In this document: in pieces, positions 20,502 to 29,416 of the stretch | Numbering within the stretch: the stretch's first letter is position 1 | How the letters are laid out: each line of letters opens with the position of its first letter | Assembly: GCF_000471645.3 (NCBI RefSeq) | Contig: NZ_AWGA01000044.1 | Span: 1 to 33,781, forward strand | DNA length: 33,781 nt | Source of the DNA: Candidatus Schmidhempelia bombi str. Bimp | GTDB taxonomy: Bacteria > Pseudomonadota > Gammaproteobacteria > Enterobacterales > Orbaceae | Reading direction: 5' to 3' | Notes under the pieces: generated by a model | Told to the model about the DNA's origin: nothing | Seen by the model: the letters and a program-made list of their open reading frames with translations, nothing else | Databases searched by the model: none | Position numbers and translations under genes: made by a program

Positions 20502-21515
20502 TTAATCAATAACAAGTTCACGTAAAATACTCGTCGCATAACATCCTGCGGGTAACCAAAAATCCAGTTTAAGGGTATTATCATCTAGCCATGTATAACT
20601 CAAATCAACTGGTTTTAACAATGCGGATCGTCGCGTAGTTGCAACGCGTTCGGTTTTTAATAATTCAGTTACCGTTTGCCATTTCTCCAAACAGGTCTGT
20701 TCAAATAGTCTAGCATCATCATGTGTCCCCAATTCACCATCACCGATCATAGGGGCAGTAATACGCAACTCATCTTGTTGCAATCGATGTTGTAAATCAG
20801 GTAAATCTGGCTGTGTGGCAACAAACCAACTTCCGCGTCCTGTTAATTGTAAAGCATCACCAAGCATCACCTGTGATAGTTTATCCTGTAAAATTCGGGT
20901 ACTGACTATATCGTTAAATATTGCACTACGGGCGGCAGAAAGATAAAAGCCACGTTTTTGACGATCTTTGACTTTGATGTCACCGTTTGCCCATAATATA
21001 GCCTGTTTTAGGTTGTGATTATCTCGACCAAAACGTTGTTCACCAAAATAGTTAGGCGCTCCCTTTATTGATAAATCATCAATACGTCGTTGTAAAGCGG
21101 TTTTATCGCTTACTTCACGTAAAATAATTGAGAAGAAATTCCCTTTTAAAACACCAATACGTAATTTTTTTAATTGACGGGTAACCTTAAGAATCTCACA
21201 ACCAGCCAACTGAAACAGTGAAAAATCTGGGGTCAATTTACCTGGCATATGTAGACCAAACCACTGTTCAGTCACCGCCTGTCGATCTTTTAAACCTGCA
21301 TAACTTACTAATTTAGCTGGAATACCAACAAATTTAGCCAACTGTTCGGCAACAAATTGCGTGTTACAATCACATTTACGAAGATAAACTAATACATGCT
21401 CACCCTCGCCATCTGGTTCAAAACCCAGATCTTCTCTTACGATAAAATCCGTAAATTGTTTCTTATAAATGGCAGAGACGGTTGGTTTACCATTTAAATA
21501 AGCTAAATTATCCAT
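20502..21515 (-). CDS. truD: tRNA pseudouridine(13) synthase
   Basis: Converts U13 of tRNA-Glu to pseudouridine. The 337-aa protein (E. coli 349) has the TruD signature SYAGLKDRQAVTEQW, with the catalytic aspartate at residue 77. Also present are the family motifs GVLKGNFFSIILR, PNYFGEQRFGRDNHN and the AARSAIFN segment, with the inserted TRUD domain between them. Its start codon overlaps the ispF stop by one base (TAATG), so it is translationally coupled to ispF, as in E. coli. Confidence 0.97.
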   Translation of the reverse strand: MDNLAYLNGKPTVSAIYKKQFTDFIVREDLGFEPDGEGEHVLVYLRKCDCNTQFVAEQLAKFVGIPAKLVSYAGLKDRQAVTEQWFGLHMPGKLTPDFSLFQLAGCEILKVTRQLKKLRIGVLKGNFFSIILREVSDKTALQRRIDDLSIKGAPNYFGEQRFGRDNHNLKQAILWANGDIKVKDRQKRGFYLSAARSAIFNDIVSTRILQDKLSQVMLGDALQLTGRGSWFVATQPDLPDLQHRLQQDELRITAPMIGDGELGTHDDARLFEQTCLEKWQTVTELLKTERVATTRRSALLKPVDLSYTWLDDNTLKLDFWLPAGCYATSILRELVID

Positions 21516-22000
21516 TAATTAGTATCCATCTGTTTGACTAATAAAATAACGGCTTCACAAGCAATACCTTCCTTACGCCCTGTAAAGCCTAATTTTTCTG
21601 TTGTTGTGGCTTTGATACTCACTTGTTCAAAATGAGCTTGTAAATCATCGGCAATGTTGATTCGCATTTGTGGAATATGCGGTTGCATTTTAGGTTCCTG
21701 CGCGATAATAGTCACATCTAGATTTCCTAATTGATACCCTTTTGCATTAACCAGTTGGTAAGCATGACGTAACAATTGACGACTATCTATACCACAATAA
21801 CTACTATCGGTATCAGGGAAGTGTTTACCAATATCACCTAATGCCAATGCGCCAAGTAATGCATCGGTGATCGCATGAAGAACCACGTCGCCATCAGAGT
21901 GGGCAACTAATCCTAATTGATAGGGGATTTTCACGCCACCTAAGGTTAAGGGACCTTCTCCTCCCAATTTATGTACGTCAAATCCATGTCCGATACGCAT
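21515..22000 (-). CDS. ispF: 2-C-methyl-D-erythritol 2,4-cyclodiphosphate synthase
   Basis: Fifth enzyme of the non-mevalonate (MEP) isoprenoid pathway; a trimer with a zinc ion in each active site. It has 161 aa. The zinc ligands are visible as Asp8 and His10 (GFDVHKLG) and His42 ([19 protein letters not shown]). The [14 protein letters not shown] flexible loop and the terminal [21 protein letters not shown] motif are intact. It lies 19 nt after ispD and shares a base with truD. Confidence 0.98.
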   Translation of the reverse strand: MRIGHGFDVHKLGGEGPLTLGGVKIPYQLGLVAHSDGDVVLHAITDALLGALALGDIGKHFPDTDSSYCGIDSRQLLRHAYQLVNAKGYQLGNLDVTIIAQEPKMQPHIPQMRINIADDLQAHFEQVSIKATTTEKLGFTGRKEGIACEAVILLVKQMDTN

Positions 22001-22019
22001 ATTATTTCCTTAATTTTTA

Positions 22020-22724
22020 TTAACCTGATATGAGTTGTTCATTTAAATAAAATCTAGCTAATGCCAAATCTTCTGGATAAGTAATTTTGATATTATCTCG
22101 TCGCCCTAGAACTAAAATAGGATGCTGACCACAATACTCGATTGCTGAAGCCTCATCAGTAATGGTCGCGCCATCTTCTAACGCTTTAGTTAATGCTGCT
22201 TTTAATGTTTTTGATAAAAATAATTGTGGTGTCATTGCTGCCCATAACCGTGAACGATCAAGCGTTTTATCAATAGTATTATCATGTTGTTCTGATACTA
22301 ACTTAATCGTATCAACTATGGGAACAGCTAAAATCCCACCTTGATTTTGTAGGACAACGGTACGAATTAATCGCTCAATATCGTTATGGCTAACGCATGG
22401 GCGAGCGGCATCATGAACTAAGGCCCACTCATCATCCTGCACCAAGGCTAAACCCGCTAAAACCGATTCAGCTCGAGTATTTCCACCATAAACACACGTT
22501 ATTTTTGGATGTTGAGCTATCGGTAAGGTATCAAAAATATCATCATCGGGACTGATTACCACAATCACTCGACTAATGTCATTACATGAAATCAATTTAT
22601 GTATGGTATATTCAATAATGGTGAGCTGTTCAATTTTAAGATACTGTTTAGGCAATAGGCTTTGCATACGTGTACCTGTACCCGCAGCGGGAATAACAGC
22701 AACAATATTAGGATTTAATAACAT
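22020..22724 (-). CDS. ispD: 2-C-methyl-D-erythritol 4-phosphate cytidylyltransferase
   Basis: Third enzyme of the MEP pathway, transferring CMP to methylerythritol phosphate. It has 234 aa (E. coli 236). Signature motifs are AVIPAAGTGTRM near the N-terminus (CTP binding), WALVHDAARPC, ATITDEASAIEY and GRRDNIKITYPEDL. An AGGAG ribosome site for it lies inside the last codons of ftsB, whose stop is only 2 nt upstream. ispD and ispF are adjacent, which provides two steps of the same pathway from one transcript. Confidence 0.98.
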   Translation of the reverse strand: MLLNPNIVAVIPAAGTGTRMQSLLPKQYLKIEQLTIIEYTIHKLISCNDISRVIVVISPDDDIFDTLPIAQHPKITCVYGGNTRAESVLAGLALVQDDEWALVHDAARPCVSHNDIERLIRTVVLQNQGGILAVPIVDTIKLVSEQHDNTIDKTLDRSRLWAAMTPQLFLSKTLKAALTKALEDGATITDEASAIEYCGQHPILVLGRRDNIKITYPEDLALARFYLNEQLISG

Positions 22725-22726
22725 GC

Positions 22727-23014
22727 CTACTCCTGCCCCGATTCAATAATTACCCGATAGAAATGCTCATTAGGTTTAATCATACCTAAACTAGTCCTAG
22801 CTCGTTCTTCAATTGCCTCCAATCCATCATAAAGATCAGTGATTTCTGCATACATATGATCATTGCGTTGCTTTAATTTAGCATTTTGCACTTGCATTTC
22901 TTCAATTAACCGAGACATCTGCCTATAATCGTTGACATTATTTTTGCCAAACCAAAGTGAATATTGCAAATAGACCAAGGTTAAAAACAAAATTGTTGTC
23001 AATTTCCATTTCAT
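22727..23014 (-). CDS. ftsB: Cell division protein FtsB
   Basis: A small bitopic inner-membrane protein that joins FtsL and FtsQ in the divisome. It has 95 aa (E. coli 103). Residues about 4-21 form the single membrane helix after a short cytoplasmic start (MKWK). It is followed by the conserved YSLWFGKNNV and a periplasmic coiled coil (about 30-62, NAKLKQRNDHMYAEITDL), then the GLEAIEERARTSLGMIKPNEHFYRV segment typical of FtsB. The start is 12 nt after tusE ends, and ispD follows directly as in E. coli. Confidence 0.95.
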   Translation of the reverse strand: MKWKLTTILFLTLVYLQYSLWFGKNNVNDYRQMSRLIEEMQVQNAKLKQRNDHMYAEITDLYDGLEAIEERARTSLGMIKPNEHFYRVIIESGQE

Positions 23015-23026
23015 CTTCCAATTCCT

Positions 23027-23365
23027 TTACAGGCATTTTACAGGCTTTGGCAAACCCGCCAGCTTAGTTGCCTGTTTAGCTGGACCACTTGGAAATAAGC
23101 GTTGCAAATAACGACTATTGCCTTTTTCTGGACCAAATTTTTTCTCCATTGCTTTAACTAACATTCTTATTGCTGGCGAAGTTTGATATTCCAAATAAAA
23201 TTCACGCACAAACCGGATGACTTCCCAATGAGCATCGGTAAGTATTAATGACTCTTGTTCAGCAAGAATCGGAACTAACTCAGTTGACCAATCTTGCCAA
23301 TTTTTCAAATAGCCCTGCTCATCAGTCGCAATACACTTACCATTAAGTTCAATCATAATATTCAT
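23027..23365 (-). CDS. tusE: Sulfur relay protein TusE
   Basis: DsrC-family protein that accepts persulfide sulfur from TusBCD and passes it to MnmA for 2-thiouridine at tRNA wobble position 34. It has 112 aa (E. coli 109). Conserved blocks are [33 protein letters not shown] and [31 protein letters not shown], where the penultimate cysteine (residue 111) is the sulfur carrier. Another start at the fourth codon (MIELNG) is closer to the usual N-terminus. It heads the ftsB-ispD-ispF-truD-pcm run, a position tusE does not have in E. coli. Confidence 0.96.
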   Translation of the reverse strand: MNIMIELNGKCIATDEQGYLKNWQDWSTELVPILAEQESLILTDAHWEVIRFVREFYLEYQTSPAIRMLVKAMEKKFGPEKGNSRYLQRLFPSGPAKQATKLAGLPKPVKCL

Positions 23366-23539
23366 AATGTTATCAAAATTAGTACTTATTATACCTAATT
23401 TAATAGCGGACCAACACTAAACAACATGATAAACCGATTTAAATCGAACACTTTTGTCTATTTTTCAATCGAACAACAAATTTTTTAAAAATAACTATTT
23501 ACAAAGCGTCGGTATTACTTTAATATTCTGCGGCATTGC

Positions 23540-23627
23540 GGAAGTGTGGCCGAGCGGTTGAAGGCACCGGTCTTGAAAACCGGCGAGGGGAAACCCTCCC
23601 AGAGTTCGAATCTCTGCGCTTCCGCCA
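23540..23627 (+). tRNA. serT: tRNA-Ser (anticodon TGA)
   Basis: An 88-nt class II tRNA with acceptor stem GGAAGTG/CGCTTCC, anticodon loop CTTGAAA (TGA, reading UCN codons), a long variable arm (CGAGGGGAAACCCTCCC), discriminator G and encoded CCA. It stands alone between tusE and the AT-rich three-gene island. tRNA-Ser genes are common integration sites, but no second copy of its 3' end was found by eye in the following 2.8 kb. Confidence 0.97.
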
Positions 23628-23795
23628 TTTTTTATAAACACAATTCAAAATTTTATAAAAGATTAAACATTTTGTAAATTCCTACCTATCATTAAATTAT
23701 ATAAATAAGATACATTATTGCCATTGCATTATGACTTACAATTAATTGATTAAATGAGACATAGTTCTAACTAGCTAGAAGTTAAATTAGATTAT

Positions 23796-24428
23796 TTAAT
23801 CTTTGGGATCATAGTGTAAGGAAACAAAAATATGCTTTACAGTATAGTTAATGCCAGTGGACTCATGTTTATGAGTTGAATAAAAACTTAGATTAGGTCT
23901 ATAGGTACATAAATCAGTAGTAAGGCAACTAATTTGTTTGCTGCCTTGTAATGTTTTTTTCCATTTTTTCATAACAGATGATGCATCTTTAGTACGGCAA
24001 TATATAATCAATCCTCCTTGACTGCAAAAATCTGTTCCTGTCGCATATCTCGTAGTTAATTGATTAAACCCTTTCATTAAATAATCGTAATCTGCATGTT
24101 TTTTAGCCTCACCAAGCCAAGTGAATTTATTTAACCGAACAACTAAGTCACAATGTCCACCGCCATAAGTAGTATCATGATTTGCCTCAAATCCACGACC
24201 ATTCAAATAAGAAAGAATTTCCTCTGTCATCCGATCTTCTTTGTCCGTGAATCTAATCTTTTTATTTTGTTCCAATCGACAGACTATATTCTCAAGATCT
24301 TGATATAAAGCAGATATAAATTTATCATATGTATTATAGATAAATTTTAATAGCAAAGAGTGAATATCCTCCCCCAAGCAATCAGATACTTCTTCTAAAG
24401 CAGCTAAGGACATATTGCTATTATTCAT
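23796..24428 (-). CDS. PD-(D/E)XK nuclease-like protein, third gene of the island operon
   Basis: A 210-aa protein of unrecognised family. The first 65 residues are helical. The middle reads like a PD-(D/E)XK nuclease core: an acidic helix (MTEEILSYLNGRGF, Glu69/Glu70), a turn, then GGGHCDLVV with Asp94, then FTWLGEAKK with Glu107 and Lys109, then GFNQLTTRY with Gln123. That is the D-x(n)-E-x-K plus downstream-glutamine pattern of restriction-type and defence nucleases. Two strands and a Cys-containing end follow (QGGLIIYCRTKD, CLTTDLCTY). It overlaps the preceding gene by 8 nt (ATGAATAA), so it is translationally coupled. The nuclease call rests on the motif only; DNA or RNA as target is unknown. 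Confidence 0.65.
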   Translation of the reverse strand: MNNSNMSLAALEEVSDCLGEDIHSLLLKFIYNTYDKFISALYQDLENIVCRLEQNKKIRFTDKEDRMTEEILSYLNGRGFEANHDTTYGGGHCDLVVRLNKFTWLGEAKKHADYDYLMKGFNQLTTRYATGTDFCSQGGLIIYCRTKDASSVMKKWKKTLQGSKQISCLTTDLCTYRPNLSFYSTHKHESTGINYTVKHIFVSLHYDPKD

Positions 24429-24837
24429 AAATAATCTCCTTACCTAAGTCTGAAATGCAAAAATACATAAATACTTTATTTTTGTAATTATCTACAGGGA
24501 TTCCTTTAATGGGATGTATTAACGTATTTGTTAATCTAGCTTCAATAATATCCTCATTAGATATTTGAATCGGTTCCGAATCTTCAAACTCAATAAGTTC
24601 AAACTTAACATTAAGAATAGGATAATTAATTCCAGATAAATAACTGATAGCTAGTAAAACTTCTTCTGCAGAAGCCCCAGTTCTTTCACATAGAGAATAA
24701 TATGGAATATACCTAAGGGCATTTTTATTAGAGACTGAGCAAACATATTCTATAATTCTTTCACACACAGAATAAATATCTTTTTTCAATTCAGAATCAG
24801 AACTTAGTAATGTTAAAAGCTCAGTTTTTTTTATCAT
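24421..24837 (-). CDS. Unrecognised protein, second gene of the island operon
   Basis: A 138-aa cytosolic protein (MIKKTELLTLLSS...) with no membrane segment or signal peptide. The first 80 residues are mostly helical, with a stretch (YYSLCERTGASAEEVLLAISYLSG) that looks like a winged-helix or helix-turn-helix unit. The rest has strands such as ILNVKFELIEF and VFMYFCISDLGKEI. I choose the ATG at 24837 because it forms an ATGA overlap with the stop of the preceding gene; an upstream in-frame ATG at 24882 lies deep inside that gene. It could be a small adaptor or regulatory subunit for the nuclease encoded next. No family was recognised. Confidence 0.65.
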   Translation of the reverse strand: MIKKTELLTLLSSDSELKKDIYSVCERIIEYVCSVSNKNALRYIPYYSLCERTGASAEEVLLAISYLSGINYPILNVKFELIEFEDSEPIQISNEDIIEARLTNTLIHPIKGIPVDNYKNKVFMYFCISDLGKEIIYE

Positions 24838-25916
24838 ATAAGTTTTTTTCGTAAGTAAGTATAATCTTCCTGATATATACAATTATTTAATTCAGCCCAA
24901 TTAATATTAGGATCAAATTGTGATAATAATTTTATACCACCTTGGATGCTTAATTCTATAATATTATCATTCAATATAGGCGAATTATACCTTTTAGTAA
25001 TAGAATAAATACTTGTTTGATTTTCAATAGCACTTAACCCATTTTTATGAAAATCCTCTTCTTTTAAATTTTCTTCCCTATTACTCATTTTCTCAGTTTT
25101 TACAGAACCAGTGCCAGTCTTATGCTCTACTTTTCGTACTAATCCTTCATTTTCATCATAAATATCTTGAATTTTTTTGAAAATATTAGAAGGACTTAAA
25201 TGTAACTCTTCTTTATAGGTAGTTAAATGAACTTTTTTTATTAAATTAGTGTAATCTTTGGTAAATGTTTTAAACTCATCTTTAGTAACAGGATGAGACA
25301 TATCTATCTGAATTTCTAATATACCTTCATTTTTATGTAAAATAATACTATCAAATGGTTGCACTAATTCTGTTTGATATGCAAAAATTTCATCATATTG
25401 TTGATAATCATCTCCTAATAAGGTTTTATCTAATTCTATCTTATTTTTATAACTTCTAGCTGAGCTTATCAATATTCTAGTTTTATTTTCATCAACTATT
25501 TTTTTTATGAAGAAATATTTATTAATACTTATCTTATTCAAATCATCTTCAGGAATAGTAAATGGATAGTATCGAATAAATTTTTCTATCTCATTGTCTT
25601 TTTGATTATTTTCAATAATTAAATCTAATACTACCTCAACCTTAGAATATTGTTTTTCATCCGTAATTTTATAAAAGAAACAAACTCTATTTCCATATAA
25701 AAGATTCTGTTTATAAGTTTTCTCTAAAATTTCACCAGCAGTTTCAATTTTTTTTTGTCTTACATTATCATTGATATTATTAGAATAATATTCTATTAAA
25801 TCTTCAAAACTTTTTGCTGATTTTAGATTATTTCTATTTAATACTTTTTGAAGTAAACGCATAGAAATATGACGCCTAACTTTCATCTCTGTAAGATACT
25901 TCGTAGCCTTGTTCAT
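24834..25916 (-). CDS. Unrecognised protein, first gene of the island operon
   Basis: A 360-aa, lysine/asparagine/isoleucine-rich soluble protein. The N-terminus is helical (MNKATKYLTEMKVRRHISMRLLQKVLN). A beta-rich middle follows (VCFFYKITDEK, VEVVLDLIIENN, YFFIKKIVDENKTRILIS, GILEIQIDMSHP), then a charged linker (about residues 260-310, KTGTGSVKTEKMSNREENLKEEDF) and a short C-terminal domain. The ATG at 25916 is preferred because TAAGGA lies ten bases upstream; the frame extends to an ATG at 25943 with no ribosome site. Its stop overlaps the next start (ATGA). Two sampled 60-base lines contain 12-13 G+C, against 20-23 in ispD and pcm, which suggests transfer. No enzymatic motif was found; a sensor or target-recognition role would be a guess. 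Confidence 0.65.
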   Translation of the reverse strand: MNKATKYLTEMKVRRHISMRLLQKVLNRNNLKSAKSFEDLIEYYSNNINDNVRQKKIETAGEILEKTYKQNLLYGNRVCFFYKITDEKQYSKVEVVLDLIIENNQKDNEIEKFIRYYPFTIPEDDLNKISINKYFFIKKIVDENKTRILISSARSYKNKIELDKTLLGDDYQQYDEIFAYQTELVQPFDSIILHKNEGILEIQIDMSHPVTKDEFKTFTKDYTNLIKKVHLTTYKEELHLSPSNIFKKIQDIYDENEGLVRKVEHKTGTGSVKTEKMSNREENLKEEDFHKNGLSAIENQTSIYSITKRYNSPILNDNIIELSIQGGIKLLSQFDPNINWAELNNCIYQEDYTYLRKKLI

Positions 25917-26384
25917 GAAATAATTTTCCTTAGGTATAACCATAATCTAAATAAATCAAAAATCCTATTTACATCCAAAATTGATTGTTTTATTACTTTT
26001 TTCAATAATTTTGCTTTCAACTAATCTAATATGAACAATTACAATCAATTTAAAAATTTAGATAATAAATACTTATCTAAAAAACATAACTCGTAGTTTG
26101 TATTTAGTTAATCATATAAACTCAGTAAAAAAGCAAAAAATTTTGCCAAATTACTATGATACTTTACTGATTATTAGAACAGTGTAAAAAAATTTATCTG
26201 AATTTTACACAATAAAAAAATTTTTACAATCTAGTTTTAGGTATACATTATTTTTTATTACAAAGACATTAAACTTACTATTAAATAAAAGTAATAAATA
26301 TTAATTAAAATCAATCATCTATTGAAAAAAACAACCTAACCCTCATATATAAAAATAACCTTGCAAATCAACTGGAGGCTTAAT
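25917..26384. other. Very AT-rich divergent upstream region of the island operon
   Basis: About 470 bp between the island operon and the YbiI-like gene. It holds the inverted repeat GTGTAAAA/TTTTACAC (26182-26189 and 26203-26210, 13-nt spacer). A second dyad, TCAGTAAA/TTTACTGA, lies at 26122-26129 and 26163-26170. These are operator-like, but in such AT-rich DNA chance dyads are common. No confident -10/-35 pair was picked. Confidence 0.4.
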
Positions 26385-26657
26385 ATGGCGAGTGGTTGGG
26401 CGTCGGATGATGCGGTGAATCAACAAATTGAAAACACAATTAGTGATGCAATAAAACAAGTTAGGCGTCGTATCAATCAGACAACAGAAAGTGCGATTCA
26501 TTGTGAGGAGTGTGGCGAGATAATACCTTTGGCCCGCCGAAATGCATTAAAGGGCGTCCGTTACTGTATCGATTGCCAAACTAAATATGATCTGGAAACC
26601 CAGAAAGTACTTTCATTATATAATCGGCGCGGTAGCAAAGATAGCCAATTACGTTAA
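26385..26657 (+). CDS. DksA/TraR-type zinc-finger protein (YbiI-like)
   Basis: A 90-aa cytosolic protein closely resembling E. coli YbiI (88 aa). It starts MASGWASDDAVNQQI and ends YNRRGSKDSQLR, both nearly identical to YbiI. The four zinc ligands are Cys40, Cys43, Cys61 and Cys64 (CEECGEIIPLARR ... CIDCQ). Family members bind or modulate RNA polymerase, but the role of YbiI itself is not established. The start at 26385 is chosen for the TGGAGG ribosome site upstream and for the match to YbiI; the longer TTG-start frame at 26361 is not supported. It is monocistronic. Confidence 0.92.
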   Translation: MASGWASDDAVNQQIENTISDAIKQVRRRINQTTESAIHCEECGEIIPLARRNALKGVRYCIDCQTKYDLETQKVLSLYNRRGSKDSQLR

Positions 26658-27239
26658 TGAATGGTTATTTATCTAATAAAATTGCTTATCGATTACCGAA
26701 GCGAAGCAAGTACCATTCATATTGATTTAAATAAGCGTTAATTTAGGTTTATTTTTTAATAAAATCATCAACACAATATAATATTCATATTAACTATCTT
26801 TTTTATCACAATAAATCTTACTTATTCAGCTATTGATTAAAATATTGCTTAATGAATAACATAATTTATTATTTTTAATCGGATTATTCAACGGTAATCG
26901 TTGTTAACAGATAAAAAGCCGGCGGCGATTTTGTGCTAAATAGGTTTAAGATAGCTTAAATCATTTTGTCTCTTTCTACAACCAAAATGTATTCTCAGTT
27001 GATATAAAAGGAAAAATAGTTAGGTGAAGAATGCTATAAACTATCCCTTAACCTTTATTTAATTTGTTTTAATGACAAATCAACTATACCGTATTATAGT
27101 GAAGGTTTATATAATAACGTTATTAAGACAAAACTATATCATATCTATTTAAGTTATTTTTAAATAAAATCATTATTGGTCAAGGAACAGTAATGCGCTG
27201 ATAAAACTTACTATAAAACAGAAATTAAGGTGTATATTT
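26658..27239. other. Gap upstream of the aminotransferase gene
   Basis: An AT-rich 580-bp stretch. The only marked element is a 14-bp palindrome, TAATAACGTTATTA (27112-27125), about 115 bp before the aminotransferase start, a candidate operator. A minus-strand frame at 27173-27373 is a shadow of the gene that follows. No terminator with a clear U-tract was found after the YbiI-like gene. Confidence 0.4.
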
Positions 27240-28448
27240 ATGTTGTGGAAATTCTCTAACCGAGCTATGGCACTGAAAAGCTCCGCTATTCGTGAGATTT
27301 TGAAAATCACTGAGCAGCCCGATGTTATTTCATTTGCTGGGGGTTTACCTTCGCCAAATACCTTTCCCGTCACGGAAATAAAAAATGCTTTTAATCATAT
27401 TATTGCTGCTGATGAGATGACCGGGGCTTTACAATATGGTCCAACTGAAGGATATGCACCATTACGCATTTGGTTAGCGCAATATTTATCACGACGTGAT
27501 CATACCAACATAAACCCCAATCAAATTTTGATTGTGACGGGTTCACAACAAGCTTTAGATCTTATTGGTAAAGCCTTGATTGATAAAGGAAGTAAAGTTT
27601 TGGTTGAAACCCCAACCTATTTAGGTGGATTGCAATCCTTTACTCAGTACGAGCCAGAGTATATTTCATTAGAAAGTGATGAACAGGGCATTATCCCCGA
27701 TGTACTCGATGATAATATTGCGGCTAAGGCTAATTTTATGTACGTGATCCCTAATTTTCAGAATCCTACAGGACGTCGATTACCTTTAGCTCGTCGTCAA
27801 CAACTAGCCAAGAAAGCAATAGCGAATAATCTGACTTTGGTCGAAGATGATCCTTATGGTGAATTAGACTATCAAGGTCATCGCTTACCAAGTTTATATA
27901 CCCTAGCACCAGAAAATACGATTTATTTGGGATCGTTTTCAAAAATTTTAGCCCCCGGATTACGCCTTGGTTATATCGTGGCAAATGAAGAATTGATCAA
28001 TAAACTAGTGCAATTAAAACAAGCGGCTGATTTACATACGCCAAGTTTAACGCAGCGTATTGCTTATCATGTCATTAAAGATGGTTTTCTTGAGACGCAT
28101 ATTCCTAAGATTCGAGATTTATATCGTCATCGTTGCCAAACCATGCTCAATGCATTACAGAGATATATGCCCACTACAGTCACTTGGAATAAACCCGAAG
28201 GTGGGATGTTTATTTGGATTGAATTACCAAAAAATATTAATGCTACTGAATTATTAAGCGAGGCAATCCAACATAAAGTTGCTTTTGTACCAGGCGAAAC
28301 GTTTTTTGCTAATACGATCCACACCAATTGCATGCGTTTAGCTTTTGTGACCGTACCAGAAGAGAAAATCGAACAAGGGGTAAGTATTTTAGCTCAATTA
28401 ATTACAAAATGGTCAGACGCTTTGGAACAAAGCCCAACTATGATCTAA
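27240..28448 (+). CDS. PLP-dependent class I/II aminotransferase (2-aminoadipate aminotransferase-like)
   Basis: A 402-aa fold-type I PLP enzyme of the LysN/ARO8 group, related to the C-terminal domain of MocR regulators but without their DNA-binding domain. Signatures are the N-terminal ISFAGGLPSPNTFP (30-43), YGPTEGYAPLR, PNFQNPTGR (171-179), EDDPYGELDY with Asp204 and Tyr206, and the Schiff-base lysine Lys235 in LGSFSKILAPGLRLGYI. The C-terminus carries the substrate arginine context (CMRLAFV). Start at ATG 27240 with AAGG upstream. The substrate cannot be told from sequence; aromatic, branched-chain or aminoadipate are the usual choices. It is a single-gene unit followed by a hairpin. Confidence 0.88.
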   Translation: MLWKFSNRAMALKSSAIREILKITEQPDVISFAGGLPSPNTFPVTEIKNAFNHIIAADEMTGALQYGPTEGYAPLRIWLAQYLSRRDHTNINPNQILIVTGSQQALDLIGKALIDKGSKVLVETPTYLGGLQSFTQYEPEYISLESDEQGIIPDVLDDNIAAKANFMYVIPNFQNPTGRRLPLARRQQLAKKAIANNLTLVEDDPYGELDYQGHRLPSLYTLAPENTIYLGSFSKILAPGLRLGYIVANEELINKLVQLKQAADLHTPSLTQRIAYHVIKDGFLETHIPKIRDLYRHRCQTMLNALQRYMPTTVTWNKPEGGMFIWIELPKNINATELLSEAIQHKVAFVPGETFFANTIHTNCMRLAFVTVPEEKIEQGVSILAQLITKWSDALEQSPTMI

Positions 28449-28459
28449 CTTCAGATTAA

Positions 28460-28500
28460 CAATAACACGCATCATAAAGAATTGATAATGCGTGTTATTG
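28460..28500. terminator. Hairpin after the aminotransferase gene
   Basis: CAATAACACGCAT and ATGCGTGTTATTG form a perfect 13-bp stem around a 15-nt loop, 11 nt after the stop codon. No U-tract follows on either strand, so it may be a 3'-end stabilising hairpin or a weak terminator. Confidence 0.55.
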
Positions 28501-28690
28501 CTAACATTAATCACTGATAGTAGAGTGTTAAATAGATCACCTTCACGATTTATATTCACTTACTATATAAAAATAGATAATTTATCTTTATTTTTGTTTT
28601 AATAAACTTAGTTTTTTATTCGATAAAAATATTACATATAGTTATTGCATATAAAATATGCAAGTCATCATCGGTATATCGACGATGTGA

Positions 28691-29416
28691 TTAAGCGATA
28701 CGCTTATACATCAAATCCCATACACCATGCCCTAACCGTTGCCCACGACATTCAAATTTAGTCATTGGGCGTGATAGTGGTCGTTCCACATAATCCATTG
28801 TCGCTGATAAATTTTGATAATGAGGTAATGCATTCATTACTTCTACCATATGTTCAGCATAATTTTCCCAATCTGTCGCCATATGGAATATCCCGCCTAC
28901 GGCTAATTTTTGACGCACCAACTCCACAAAAGGCGTTTGTACAATCCGGCGTTTATGATGACGTGCTTTATGCCACGGATCAGGAAAAAATAACTGTACC
29001 ATATCTAATGATCCATCAAGGATATTATTTTGTAAAACCTCCACAGCATCATGGCACATAATCCGAAGATTAGTTAATTCCGCCTCTTTTGCCGCCATCA
29101 AACAGGCACCTACTCCAGGTTGGTGCACTTCAATGCCTAAATAATCTCGCTCTGGGTGCTGTTTTGCCATTTCAACTAAAGATGCGCCCATACCAAATCC
29201 AATCTCTAACGTCACTTTAGACTGACGTCCAAAAATTTGGGCAAAATCTAAAGATAATGCTGCTTGATATTCAATACCAAGTACTGGCCATAATTCAGTA
29301 ATCGCCTGTTCCTGGCCTTTAGTTAATCTTCCTTGTCGGCGTACAAAACTTCTAATTCGTCGTATGGGATTACCTTGATCATCATACTCAATAGAAGTAA
29401 CATTTTTCTCTAACAT
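28691..29416 (-). CDS. trmB: tRNA (guanine-46-N7)-methyltransferase
   Basis: Makes m7G46 in the variable loop of tRNAs using SAM. The protein is 241 aa (E. coli 239). Present are the SAM motif [15 protein letters not shown] (70-84), [12 protein letters not shown], the signature [20 protein letters not shown] and the C-terminal [19 protein letters not shown]. The N-terminal [17 protein letters not shown] is also typical. It is divergently oriented from the YhiN-like gene. In E. coli it heads trmB-yggL; no yggL was found downstream here. Confidence 0.97.
   Translation of the reverse strand: MLEKNVTSIEYDDQGNPIRRIRSFVRRQGRLTKGQEQAITELWPVLGIEYQAALSLDFAQIFGRQSKVTLEIGFGMGASLVEMAKQHPERDYLGIEVHQPGVGACLMAAKEAELTNLRIMCHDAVEVLQNNILDGSLDMVQLFFPDPWHKARHHKRRIVQTPFVELVRQKLAVGGIFHMATDWENYAEHMVEVMNALPHYQNLSATMDYVERPLSRPMTKFECRGQRLGHGVWDLMYKRIA

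Noticed and set aside
23540-26384. Integrase-borne genomic island with att repeats at tRNA-Ser
   Set aside because: No integrase gene and no second copy of the tRNA 3' end was found by eye; the island idea rests only on composition and position.
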